DNA from: Tenacibaculum discolor
Lineage (GTDB): Bacteria; Bacteroidota; Bacteroidia; Flavobacteriales; Flavobacteriaceae
Direction of reading: 5' to 3'
DNA: 64,000 bases
Assembly: GCF_003664185.1 (NCBI RefSeq)
Contig: NZ_RCCS01000009.1
Location: forward strand, 186,001 to 250,000
The notes beneath the pieces are model-generated. The model saw only the letters and a program-made list of their open reading frames with translations, had not been told where the DNA came from and made no database searches. The stretch's first letter is position 1. Every line of letters begins with the position of its first letter. The position numbers and the translations under genes are program-made. Of the stretch, positions 10,316 to 18,782 are shown one piece after another.

Positions 10316-12265
10316 ATGAAAAAGCATTATTTAATTTTCTACTTTTTATTTGCTTTGTTAAGTACCTCTGCTTTTGCTCAAATTGCATTGGTTGAAAAGG
10401 CAAACACAAAGTATAATACCTACGACTTTATAGATGCCCGAAAAATTTATTTAAAAGTCGTTGAAAAGAACTATGGATCAGCTGAAATTTATAGAAAGCT
10501 GGGAAACACATACTATTTTAACAGTAATTATTCAAAAGCTGCGAAATGGTATTATAATTTAATTGATCGATTTCCAAACGAAGCCCTTACAGTTGATTAT
10601 TTTAGAGCAGCACAATGTTTAAAAAGTATCAACCAACCTGAAGAAGCTGAAAAACTCATGGAAATATATAGATTTAAGGGAGGAAAAATTACTTCTTTAG
10701 ATTCTTATAAAAATGTCGCTGATACTTTATTTAAAAAAGGTGTACATGACAAACTTTTTGAAATAGAAAAAATTCCTGTTAATACAGAGTATTCAGATTT
10801 TGGACCAGCTTTTTATGGTGACAATATTGTCTTTGCTTCAAGTAGAAAAAATCCATCTTTATCAAAAGAACAGACCGATGAGCTTGCAGGATGGGATGAA
10901 CAACCTTTCTTAAACTTATATCAGGTATCATTAGATAAAGACATGAATTTTGGAAAAGTAAAAGCTTTTAACAAAAATGTTAACTCTCCTTATCATGAGT
11001 CTACTGCTGTTTTCACAAAAGATGGAAACACAATGTATTTTACTAGAAACAACTACTTAAATGGTAAAAAGAAAAGAGATAGAGATCATGTAGTTAGACT
11101 CAAAATATTCAAAGCTACCAGAAATGGAAATTCTTGGGAAAACATACAAGAACTTCCTTTTAATAGTGATAACTACTCCGTTGGACACCCAACTCTTAGT
11201 CCTGACGAAGATAGACTCTACTTTTCTTCTGACATGCCCGGTAGTTTAGGGATGTCTGATATTTGGTATGTAAAAATCTTAGGTGAAGATATTTATACAA
11301 GTCCTGTAAATCTTGGTAACAAAATTAACACGACTGAAAGAGAAACATTCCCTTTTGTAAGTGATGAAAACAATCTATACTTCTCAAGTGATGGGCATTC
11401 AGGTATGGGAGGTTTAGACATTTTTGTAACAAAACTTGAAGAAAATTCTCATGGAGAAGTTTCTACTTTTGGAAAACCTATAAACAGTCCAAAAGACGAT
11501 TTCGGCTTCATTATAAAAGAAGATAGAATAGGATACTTTACATCTAATCGTGATGGTAAAGAAGGAAGCAAAAGCGACGATATTTATCAAATTTGGGAAC
11601 GTTGTGAAATTACAATTCAAGGGCCAGTAATGGATAAAAATACTGGCGAATTAATTCCAAATGCAGAAGTTACTTTAATAGATAGCAACAATAAAGAAGT
11701 CAAAACAGTTACTGTGGGCAATGATGCTACTTTTACTTTTCTATTAGACTGTCAAGAACAGTATACTTTGAGAGCAAAGAAAGAGAAGTATCACCCAAAA
11801 GAAAAAGTTATAGAAACTCCTAACAATCCTAAAACTATAAAAATGCCAATTAAGCTAAACATGCCTTTAGCTTTAGAGCTCTCTGACCCTTGTCCTCCAA
11901 ATGATTTAGGATGTAGATTAACGTTACAACCTATCTATTTTGATTATGACAAATCTAATATTCGTCCTGATGCTGAAATTGAACTAGCTAAAATTCTGGC
12001 CGCATTAAAAGAATATCCTACTTTAAAAATTCATATTGAATCGCATACTGACTCTAGAGGTAATGATTTATACAATTCAAAATTATCTGAAAATAGAGCA
12101 CAGGCCACATTAGACTGGTTTCTTAAAAAAGGAATCGATATAACAAGGTTAACTGCAAAAGGATATGGAGAATCGGAACTTATTAACAAATGTAATAACC
12201 AAACTACCTGTAGTGAAGACGAACATCAGCTCAATCGTAGATCCATGTTTATAATTAAAGAATAA
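10316..12265 (+). CDS. OmpA-family protein with TPR, PD40 and carboxypeptidase-regulatory-like domains
   Basis: This 649-residue exported protein starts with a signal peptide ending at SAFAQ. Domains in order are a TPR-like helical part (about 25-130), PD40/WD40-like beta-propeller blades with repeated YFSSD/MYFTRNN phrases (about 150-410), a carboxypeptidase-regulatory-like domain (about 430-510), and a C-terminal OmpA domain (about 535-649) with FDYDKSNIRPDAEIEL and the peptidoglycan-binding signature HTDSRG ... LSENRAQATLDWF. This architecture is standard for the third gene of flavobacterial adhesin/SprF operons, where it probably anchors the secretion or adhesin complex to peptidoglycan. 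It begins 11 bp after the SprF-like gene and ends before a strong hairpin. Confidence 0.93.
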   Translation: MKKHYLIFYFLFALLSTSAFAQIALVEKANTKYNTYDFIDARKIYLKVVEKNYGSAEIYRKLGNTYYFNSNYSKAAKWYYNLIDRFPNEALTVDYFRAAQCLKSINQPEEAEKLMEIYRFKGGKITSLDSYKNVADTLFKKGVHDKLFEIEKIPVNTEYSDFGPAFYGDNIVFASSRKNPSLSKEQTDELAGWDEQPFLNLYQVSLDKDMNFGKVKAFNKNVNSPYHESTAVFTKDGNTMYFTRNNYLNGKKKRDRDHVVRLKIFKATRNGNSWENIQELPFNSDNYSVGHPTLSPDEDRLYFSSDMPGSLGMSDIWYVKILGEDIYTSPVNLGNKINTTERETFPFVSDENNLYFSSDGHSGMGGLDIFVTKLEENSHGEVSTFGKPINSPKDDFGFIIKEDRIGYFTSNRDGKEGSKSDDIYQIWERCEITIQGPVMDKNTGELIPNAEVTLIDSNNKEVKTVTVGNDATFTFLLDCQEQYTLRAKKEKYHPKEKVIETPNNPKTIKMPIKLNMPLALELSDPCPPNDLGCRLTLQPIYFDYDKSNIRPDAEIELAKILAALKEYPTLKIHIESHTDSRGNDLYNSKLSENRAQATLDWFLKKGIDITRLTAKGYGESELINKCNNQTTCSEDEHQLNRRSMFIIKE

Positions 12266-12300
12266 ACCAATTTAAAAAAGCTCTTTTTGTTAAATATACG

Positions 12301-12336
12301 GCAGTAAAACTTCTTATCCTTGAGAAGTTTTACTGC
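12301..12336. terminator. Hairpin between convergent genes
   Basis: A perfect 14-bp stem (GCAGTAAAACTTCT at 12301-12314 with its complement at 12323-12336) and an 8-base loop lie between the end of the OmpA-family gene and the end of cardiolipin synthase. There is no long T-run on either side, so it may act as a bidirectional terminator or transcript-end stabiliser. Confidence 0.7.
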
Positions 12337-12354
12337 TACTCTTATTCAGTTCTG

Positions 12355-13797
12355 CTATAAAATAGGAGCTAACAATCGAGCTACTCTTTCTGTAAAACGT
12401 ATCAAAACAGGTCTGCTATTCCATTGGTTTAACTCTATTTTTTCGCTATCCTTTAAATCTTCTAAGAAAGCTTTTTTTAACTGACTTGCAAAATCTTTGT
12501 CATAAACCAACGCATTAATTTCAAAATTTAAATCAAAACTACGTTCATCTAAATTTGCTGTTCCTACGGAACAAACTAACTCATCAAATACCATAGTTTT
12601 TGCGTGTACAAATCCTTTTTTATATCTATACACCTCTACTCCTATCTCTAAAACTTCTTTATAAAAAGAATTCGATACTCCGTTTACTAATTTCGAATCT
12701 GAAACACTTGGCACCAATAACTTTATAGAAACCCCACTCAAACTAGCTATTTTAAGAGCATCTAAAAAAGAAGCTCTAGGCACAAAGTATGGAGTAGTAA
12801 TTAATATTTCTTTTTTTGATAACAGTATTGCTTGAATAAGTGCATACATAATATCTGGATGATCAGAATCAGGTCCGCTTGAAATTACCTGTACTAATTG
12901 CTTATACTCACTTACCTTTTCTTCGTTACTTACAGGGAAAAGCTCTTCTTCAACAACAACATTTTGATCAGCACAAAAATTCCAATCTGCTAAAAAAACA
13001 CGTTGTAAGTTTAAAACAGCGAGCCCTTCAAGTTTAATATGTGTATCTCTCCAGTAACAATTAAATTTATTAGGATTAATATATCTTTCAGAAACATTAA
13101 CACCACCTACAAAACCAACCTTGCCATCTATAACAATAATTTTTCTATGATTTCGGTAATTAATTCTATTAGCTAACAATAACCATTTAATTTTGTAAAA
13201 AGGATATGCCTCTACCCCACTATCAATTAAAGATTTCACAAACGATTTTCGAATATCCTTACTTCCAAAATCGTCGTAAATAAAACGCACTTTAACTCCT
13301 TGTTTAGCCTTCTCTTTTAAAACCTCTCCTATTTCATTTCCTATAGTATCATTTTGATAAATATAATACTCAATATGAATATGGTTTTTTGCAGCTTTTA
13401 AAGCCTCAATAACTTCTGGAAATTTACGTTCTCCATTTAAAAGTAAACTAACTTTATTATTATTTGTTAAAACATTTTCTTTGTGTATAAACTTAGTTAA
13501 GTTATAAAAATGCCCTAAATGACTTTTGGAAGTTGATAACGTTGTTTCAGTATAGTTTTTGAGTTTTTCTTTAAGCTCAAAGAAAATACTCTTATCTACT
13601 TCAAGCTTTTTATTGTAAAGTTTATAAGTTCTATGATTTATTCCTACTGTTAAATAGATAATGATACCTCCTACAGGAAACAGAATAAGTAAAAACAAAT
13701 AAGCTATAGCCTTAGGCGGTGTTGAAGTATTGATAATAATAACAGCAACTGTAGCAATAATAGCTACATATAAGATTATAAGTAGTGTAGTTATCAA
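12355..13797 (-). CDS. cls: Cardiolipin synthase (phospholipase D family)
   Basis: This 480-residue membrane enzyme joins phospholipid headgroups to make cardiolipin. The N-terminus has two transmembrane helices (about 1-25 and 30-55, the second containing PVGGIIIYLTVG). Two phospholipase D HKD motifs follow: HRKIIVIDG in the middle and HAKTMVFDE near residue 400, each followed by the usual Gly-rich phrase (GFVGGVN, SVGTANLDERS). Length and order match the bacterial ClsA family. The reading frame opens with TTG (13797-13795); I see no ATG at a suitable place, so TTG is probably the true start. It stands alone, convergent with the adhesin operon. Confidence 0.93.
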   Translation of the reverse strand: MITTLLIILYVAIIATVAVIIINTSTPPKAIAYLFLLILFPVGGIIIYLTVGINHRTYKLYNKKLEVDKSIFFELKEKLKNYTETTLSTSKSHLGHFYNLTKFIHKENVLTNNNKVSLLLNGERKFPEVIEALKAAKNHIHIEYYIYQNDTIGNEIGEVLKEKAKQGVKVRFIYDDFGSKDIRKSFVKSLIDSGVEAYPFYKIKWLLLANRINYRNHRKIIVIDGKVGFVGGVNVSERYINPNKFNCYWRDTHIKLEGLAVLNLQRVFLADWNFCADQNVVVEEELFPVSNEEKVSEYKQLVQVISSGPDSDHPDIMYALIQAILLSKKEILITTPYFVPRASFLDALKIASLSGVSIKLLVPSVSDSKLVNGVSNSFYKEVLEIGVEVYRYKKGFVHAKTMVFDELVCSVGTANLDERSFDLNFEINALVYDKDFASQLKKAFLEDLKDSEKIELNQWNSRPVLIRFTERVARLLAPIL

Positions 13798-13942
13798 AAT
13801 AAAAGAATCTTTTTTATGCTAAAGATATTTAAAATTTTAACATCCAAATACTCAACCATAAAAAAACTCAACTAATACAACTACACAACCAAAGATTATC
13901 AATAAAACCGAAATAGTTAGTTTTTTACAGTATTAAAAATAA

Positions 13943-13973
13943 AAAACCTTAATTCGTAATGAATTAAGGTTTT
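13943..13973 (-). terminator. Rho-independent terminator of tRNA-Leu
   Basis: A perfect 13-bp stem (AAAACCTTAATTC at 13943-13955, loop GTAAT, complement at 13961-13973) lies 14 bases past the 3' end of the minus-strand tRNA. It is followed in that direction by a T-rich stretch. Confidence 0.85.
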
Positions 13974-13986
13974 GTCTTTAAATTAG

Positions 13987-14068
13987 TACGGGCGGAGAGA
14001 CTCGAACTCTCACACCTCACGGCACTAGATCCTAAGTCTAGCGTGTCTACCAATTCCACCACGCCCGC
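13987..14068 (-). tRNA. tRNA-Leu (anticodon UAG)
   Basis: Read on the minus strand, the gene begins GCGGGCGTGGTGG at 14068 and ends CGCCCGTA at 13987 (82 bases). The acceptor stem pairs over seven positions with one G-U at the end. The anticodon loop CTTAGGA gives anticodon TAG. A short variable arm typical of class II leucine tRNAs precedes the T arm GAGAGTTCGAGTCTCTC. The 3' CCA is not encoded. It has its own promoter and terminator. Confidence 0.97.
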
Positions 14069-14089
14069 GTACTTTTGAAATTGTGGATG

Positions 14090-14118
14090 CAAATATAAAC
14101 AATACTTGTAAACTACAA
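14090..14118 (-). promoter_or_regulatory. Promoter of tRNA-Leu
   Basis: On the minus strand TTG (14118-14116) is followed after 18 bases by TATATTTG (14097-14090). This matches the Bacteroidota housekeeping promoter TTG-N17-23-TAnnTTTG and lies 22 bases before the tRNA 5' end. It also overlaps the GTG that would extend the neighbouring dipeptidase, which argues against that longer start. Confidence 0.75.
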
Positions 14119-14169
14119 AGAAGAAGTATACTATTTTTCTTATTTTTGATGCTAATTAATATACAACAC

Positions 14170-15558
14170 ATGCAAAACGTAAAAGATTACATAGCTCAAC
14201 ATAAAGATCGTTTTATTAATGAGCTTATCGATTTATTAAAAATTCCGTCAGTAAGTGCTGATCCAGCATACAATCAAGATGTATTAAATACTGCTGATAC
14301 TGTTAAAGAAAGTTTAGAAAAAGCTGGGTGTGATAAAGTAGAAATTTGCGAAACTCCTGGATACCCTATCGTATATGGAGAAAAAATAATAGACCCAAAC
14401 TTACCTACCGTATTAGTTTATGGTCATTATGATGTACAACCTGCAGACCCTATCGATTTGTGGACATCTCCTCCTTTCGAACCAATTATTAAAAAAACAG
14501 ATATACACCCTGAAGGAGCTATTTTTGCTCGTGGTTCTTGTGATGACAAAGGTCAAATGTATATGCATGTAAAAGCATTAGAGTACATGACACATACAGG
14601 AAACTTACCTTGTAATGTGAAGTTTATGATTGAAGGTGAAGAAGAAGTTGGTTCTGAAAGCTTAGCGTGGTTTGTTCCTAGAAACAAAGAAAAACTTGCC
14701 AACGATGTAATTTTAATTTCCGATACGGGAATGATTGCTAACGACATACCTTCTATCACTACTGGTTTACGTGGATTAAGTTATGTAGAAGTTGAAGTAA
14801 CGGGACCGAACAGAGATTTACACTCTGGTTTATATGGAGGTGCAGTAGCTAATCCTATCAATATTTTAACACAAATGATTGCTTCTTTACATGATGAAAA
14901 CAATCATATTACCATTCCTGGATTTTATGATAAAGTAGAAGAGTTATCTCGTGAAGAGCGTGATGAAATGGCAAAAGCACCTTTCTCATTAGAAGACTAT
15001 AAAGCTGCTTTAGATATTAACGATGTTCACGGAGAAGCTGGTTATACTACTAACGAACGTAACTCTATCCGCCCTACTTTAGATGTTAACGGAATTTGGG
15101 GTGGATACACTGGTGAAGGCGCTAAAACTGTAATTGCTTCTAAAGCATACGCAAAAATTTCAATGCGTTTAGTACCTGGGCAAGAATGGGAAGAAATTAC
15201 TGAATTGTTCAAAAAACATTTTGAAAGCATTGCTCCAAAATCAGTTAAGGTAGAAGTAAAACCACATCATGGAGGGCAAGGATATGTAACTCCGATTGAT
15301 AATATTGGATATCAAGCAGCAAGTAAAGCCTACCAAGAAACGTTTGGAGTTACTCCAATTCCACAACGAAGTGGTGGAAGTATTCCTATCGTTGCTTTAT
15401 TTGAACAAGAATTAAAAAGTAAAACTATTTTAATGGGATTCGGATTAAATTCTGATGCAATTCACTCTCCAAATGAACATTTTGGTGTATGGAATTACTT
15501 AAAAGGAATAGAAACCATTCCGTATTTCTATCAATATTTTACTGAGTTATCAAAATAA
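14170..15558 (+). CDS. M20 family dipeptidase
   Basis: This 462-residue cytosolic zinc dipeptidase of the M20/ArgE-DapE-CPG2 group is close to the CNDP-like 'dipeptidase' branch. Visible landmarks are the opening IPSVSADPAY, the zinc/active-site block VLVYGHYDVQPADP, the RGSCDDKGQ stretch, the catalytic EGEEEVGS, and HSGLYGGAVANP of the dimerisation domain. The last zinc ligand region is IHSPNEHF near the C-terminus. The start is placed at the ATG of MQNVKDYIAQHKD. An upstream in-frame GTG at 14083 would add a hydrophobic stretch not typical of this enzyme, and it lies inside the tRNA promoter. A hairpin terminator follows immediately. Confidence 0.93.
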   Translation: MQNVKDYIAQHKDRFINELIDLLKIPSVSADPAYNQDVLNTADTVKESLEKAGCDKVEICETPGYPIVYGEKIIDPNLPTVLVYGHYDVQPADPIDLWTSPPFEPIIKKTDIHPEGAIFARGSCDDKGQMYMHVKALEYMTHTGNLPCNVKFMIEGEEEVGSESLAWFVPRNKEKLANDVILISDTGMIANDIPSITTGLRGLSYVEVEVTGPNRDLHSGLYGGAVANPINILTQMIASLHDENNHITIPGFYDKVEELSREERDEMAKAPFSLEDYKAALDINDVHGEAGYTTNERNSIRPTLDVNGIWGGYTGEGAKTVIASKAYAKISMRLVPGQEWEEITELFKKHFESIAPKSVKVEVKPHHGGQGYVTPIDNIGYQAASKAYQETFGVTPIPQRSGGSIPIVALFEQELKSKTILMGFGLNSDAIHSPNEHFGVWNYLKGIETIPYFYQYFTELSK

Positions 15559-15586
15559 TTCAATCTCAATAACATTAATAAAATAG

Positions 15587-15615
15587 CCTTGAAAGAGTTT
15601 CAAGGTTATTTTTTT
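15587..15615 (+). terminator. Rho-independent terminator of the dipeptidase gene
   Basis: The stem CCTTGAAA (15587-15594), loop GAG and stem TTTCAAGG (15598-15605) are followed by a T-rich run to 15615. It sits 28 bases after the dipeptidase stop codon. The apparent beginning of the next reading frame lies inside this hairpin. Confidence 0.85.
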
Positions 15616-16983
15616 GCGTTATTACTTGCCTTTTATCACTTGATATTAGAGCGAGAAAAAATGCACCAATTCAACCGATTTTATCTGTTAGGTAGTGTGT
15701 TGTTTTCCTTTTTAGCTCCATTGTATAATATATATATAGAAACTGTTCCGAATACTTTAGGAACAACAACTTCCTTAATTACAGATTCAACTATGAATGT
15801 AAATACAGTTGAGGAAATTAACTACGCACAATATTTATTTGTTGGGTATGCAATCGTAGCAATCATTTTATTAATCCGTTTTACAAAAAATTTGTTTGAC
15901 ATCTTTTTAAAAATCAAACAACATCAAAAAATAAAAACAGAAAAAGCTACGCTTGTTTTAGTAGATGATGCTATTAGCCCACACACTTTTTGGAATTATA
16001 TTTTTATTAATAAAGAAGAATATAATTCAAACAAAATAGAAACTGAACTCTATACCCACGAATTAACACATGCTTTGCAAAAGCACACGTTTGATATCTT
16101 ATTGATTGAACTTTTACAAATTATTTTTTGGATCAATCCAACATTTATATTTCTTAAAAAAGCAATAAAGTTAAATCATGAGTTTTTAGCAGACAACAAA
16201 GTGATTACTACACATAAAAACACTACTGAGTATCAATATTTACTATTAAATAGAACTACTTAGAACAACGAATATTACTTGGCCAGTAATTTGAATTATT
16301 TATTAACTAAAAAAAGATTATTAATGATGACAAAACAAAGTTCTCGTACCAAAATCTTGCTTAAAAAGCTGGCAGTAATACCAGTAATAGCAGGATTCAC
16401 TTTTCTCTTTGCTGAAAGAGTTGAAGCGCAAAAAAAAGATATTAACAAAGCACCTGTATCTATACAAGTAAAAAATGGTGCTAAAAATTTAAAAGGAGAG
16501 TCTTCTGAAGAAACATTAGTGGTTTACACTTATGAAGATGGAAGTACAATACAAAAAAAATACGATGATCTTACCTTAGAAGAAAAGCAACAACTTCCCC
16601 CACCTCCTCCACCTAAGAAAAGAGTTTATAGGAGAACTCCACCAACTCCAAATTCTCCTAGAGTTAGGATGAGAGAAGAATCAAACATACCATCTCCTCC
16701 TACTAGAGTAAAAAAAGGTGATATTTCACGTATTCCTCTTCCACCTCCTCATATTAGAGTGAAAAAAGGAATGAGAACACCTCCAGAGTCAATGTCTCCT
16801 TTGGAATATATCAAAAAACACAAAGACTACAACTCTGAATATTACTATAACGGTAAGAAAATAAGTTACAAAAAAGCTATAAAACTTTTAGAATCTGACA
16901 GCTCTATAAATTTACATAGTTGGTATAAAAATGATAAAGCTGTTTTTAAGCTTTCAAACAAACCAATAACTATAAAAAACTAA
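15589..16983 (+). pseudogene. Broken M56 (BlaR1-type) peptidase gene with in-frame TAG and missing 5' end
   Basis: Two consecutive reading frames, 15589-16263 and 16279-16983, are in the same phase and together make one BlaR1-like M56 membrane metallopeptidase. The first carries membrane segments and the zinc signature HELTHALQKHTFD; its last recognisable residues NHEFLADNKV ... YQYLLLN continue in the second as ASNLNYLLTKKRLLMMTK and KKLAVIPVIAGFTFLFAERVEAQ, then a Pro-rich periplasmic tail. A single TAG (16261-16263) separates them. The 5' end also looks lost: the frame opens with a TTG inside the terminator of the dipeptidase gene, there is no good start before FYHLILEREKMHQFNRFYLL, and the BlaI-type repressor that normally precedes such genes is absent. 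Either a decayed gene or, less likely, a sequencing error or stop-codon readthrough. Confidence 0.7.
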
Positions 16984-16990
16984 TTCTGTT

Positions 16991-17017
16991 AAAAGCCTCT
17001 TAAATGAGGCTTTTTTT
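16991..17017 (+). terminator. Rho-independent terminator
   Basis: The stem AAAAGCCTC (16991-16999), loop TTAAAT and stem GAGGCTTTT are followed by a T-run to 17017, just after the stop of the broken M56 gene. Its intactness suggests the gene decay is recent. Confidence 0.88.
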
Positions 17018-17063
17018 GTAACAAAACCCTAAATAACTCGTTATTAAACTATAAGCTTATTTT

Positions 17064-18164
17064 ATGTTAAAACGATTTTTCCTTCTTTGTTCTGGAGCTG
17101 ATTTAGATTTGCTTGATAAATGTGCTAATGGAGAGCAAAACAAATATGCGGGTATTGGTGCTACAGTTTTCTTCACTGCACTTATGGCAACTATTGCCTC
17201 TGCTTATGCTTTGTATACTGTTTTTGACAATATATATACATCCATTTTCTTCGGAATCATTTGGGGACTTCTCATTTTTAATTTAGATCGATTTATTGTC
17301 TCAACCATAAAAAAAAGAGACTCTAAACGACAAGAAATTGTACAAGTAATTCCACGTTTGTTATTAGCATTAATTATTGCTGTAGTAATTTCTAAACCTT
17401 TAGAATTAAAAATTTTTGAAAAGGAAATCAACCAAGTATTATTAACTGAGAAAAATCAGATGACACTTGACAATAAAACACAAATTGCACAACAATATAC
17501 TCCTGAAATAGAAAAAATCAATTCAGAAATTACCGCTTTAAAAAACGAAATTACCACTAAAGAGAATGAAGTAAATACTTTATACGAGACCTACATTGCC
17601 GAAGCGGAAGGAAGAAAAGGGACTAAACTCATCGGAAAAGGCCCTGTTTATAAAGAAAAGAGAGACAAGCATGATAAAGCTTTACAGGAATTAACTCAAT
17701 TAAAAGCTAATAATTCTGAAAAGATAAAAGCCAAAGAAGAGGCTATTAGTAATTTAACTCAGCTACAAAAAGAAACTGAAAGTGAAACACAGCCTATAAT
17801 CTCTAACTTTGATGGATTAATGGCTCGTGTTAATGCTTTAAACAAATTGCCTTGGCTACCTTCTTTCTTTATCTTTCTATTATTTTTAGCTATTGAAACT
17901 GCTCCAATTTTTGCCAAACTTATCAGTTCAAAAAGCGAGTACGATTTCAAATTAGAAAACCAAGAGTCTTTAGTAAAAACCTGGATTCAACAACAAGTAC
18001 ATCAAAGAGAAGCTATTTTACAAACAGATAAAGACTTTAACAACAAAGTATACTCCGATTTAAAAACAGAAGAAGAATTATACAACTACAAACAAAAAAT
18101 GGCTCGTAACCTTATGAAGCTACAAGCAGATTCTTTTTATAAAAATCAACAGGATATACTATAA
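17064..18164 (+). CDS. DUF4407 domain membrane protein
   Basis: A 366-residue protein of the DUF4407 family, function unknown. The N-terminal part has transmembrane segments around residues 28-75 (ATVFFTALMATIASAYALYT; IYTSIFFGIIWGLLIFNLDRF) and 93-110. A long charged coiled-coil stretch follows (about 125-235, rich in Glu/Lys/Gln), then another membrane segment (PSFFIFLLFLAIETAPIFAKL, about 270-290) and a charged tail. The family signature LIFNLDRFIV is present. The layout suggests an inner-membrane protein with an extended helical domain between membrane segments. It overlaps the convergent Lrp-type regulator by 6 bp at the 3' ends. Confidence 0.85.
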   Translation: MLKRFFLLCSGADLDLLDKCANGEQNKYAGIGATVFFTALMATIASAYALYTVFDNIYTSIFFGIIWGLLIFNLDRFIVSTIKKRDSKRQEIVQVIPRLLLALIIAVVISKPLELKIFEKEINQVLLTEKNQMTLDNKTQIAQQYTPEIEKINSEITALKNEITTKENEVNTLYETYIAEAEGRKGTKLIGKGPVYKEKRDKHDKALQELTQLKANNSEKIKAKEEAISNLTQLQKETESETQPIISNFDGLMARVNALNKLPWLPSFFIFLLFLAIETAPIFAKLISSKSEYDFKLENQESLVKTWIQQQVHQREAILQTDKDFNNKVYSDLKTEEELYNYKQKMARNLMKLQADSFYKNQQDIL

Positions 18165-18617
18165 AGCTATCGCTATAGAATTTTTAACTTCACCAATTGT
18201 AAAAACACTTCGAGTGTTACCAACATGTTTTAACGCAGTAAGCTTATTTACTATAAAATCTCGATAAGCATCCATATCCTTCACATAAACTTTTAAAATA
18301 TAATCATAATCTCCACTTACGTGGAAGCATTCTGTTACCTCTTCTAATCTATTAACTTCCTTTTCAAAAACTGTTATATGATCTTTATTATGTTTCTCTA
18401 GCTGAACATGACAAAAGACTAAAAACGACTTTTCAATTTTGTTCTTATTAACCAAAGCAACATATTGCTTAATAACCTTTTCTTTTTCTAACTTCTTTAT
18501 GCGCTCATAAACAGCAGTTACAGACAACCCTAACTGTAAAGACAGTTGTTTTGTAGTTTGTTTACTATCTGTTTGAAGTAATCCTAATAACTTCTTATCT
18601 ATATTATCTAATTTCAT
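18159..18617 (-). CDS. Lrp/AsnC family transcriptional regulator
   Basis: This 152-residue regulator has an N-terminal helix-turn-helix (KLDNIDKKLLGLLQTDSKQT ... LSVTAVYERIKKLEKE, about 1-50) and a C-terminal RAM/ligand-binding alpha-beta domain (about 65-145, with VTECFHVSGDYDYILKVYVKD). Proteins of this family sense amino acids and often control a divergently transcribed amino-acid gene. Here a Cys/Met-metabolism PLP enzyme is divergent across a 165-bp spacer that contains a 15-bp palindrome, so control of that gene is the natural inference. The 3' end overlaps the DUF4407 gene by 6 bp. Confidence 0.93.
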   Translation of the reverse strand: MKLDNIDKKLLGLLQTDSKQTTKQLSLQLGLSVTAVYERIKKLEKEKVIKQYVALVNKNKIEKSFLVFCHVQLEKHNKDHITVFEKEVNRLEEVTECFHVSGDYDYILKVYVKDMDAYRDFIVNKLTALKHVGNTRSVFTIGEVKNSIAIAL

Positions 18618-18748
18618 CTGAAAAAAAATCTACATTTATTACACCTTTCCCTACTATTACCAAATAAAAAACCAATTATAGACACAAAATTAGCATAATA
18701 ATCTATAAAACACATTTATTATTGATTTTTAAACAATTAAAACTGAAT

Positions 18749-18763
18749 TTAGTAGTCTACTAA
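18749..18763. promoter_or_regulatory. 15-bp palindrome, candidate Lrp-type operator
   Basis: TTAGTAG-T-CTACTAA is a perfect inverted repeat with one central base, 19 bases before the start codon of the PLP enzyme gene and within the divergent spacer. Length and symmetry resemble Lrp-family sites. The link to the neighbouring regulator is inference. Confidence 0.6.
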
Positions 18764-18782
18764 TAATTAACCTTAATCAATT

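Noticed and set aside
13987..14068. tRNA-Leu as integration site of a genomic island containing the eCIS
   Set aside because: No integrase or repeated tRNA end is seen, and 20 kb of housekeeping genes lie between the tRNA and the eCIS locus.
14083..14169. Longer dipeptidase starting with GTG and a hydrophobic leader
   Set aside because: The GTG lies within the tRNA-Leu promoter on the other strand, and the family normally begins near MQNVKDYIAQHKD at 14170.
16255..16285. Frameshift as cause of the split M56 gene
   Set aside because: Both parts are in the same reading phase; the interruption is a single TAG stop codon.
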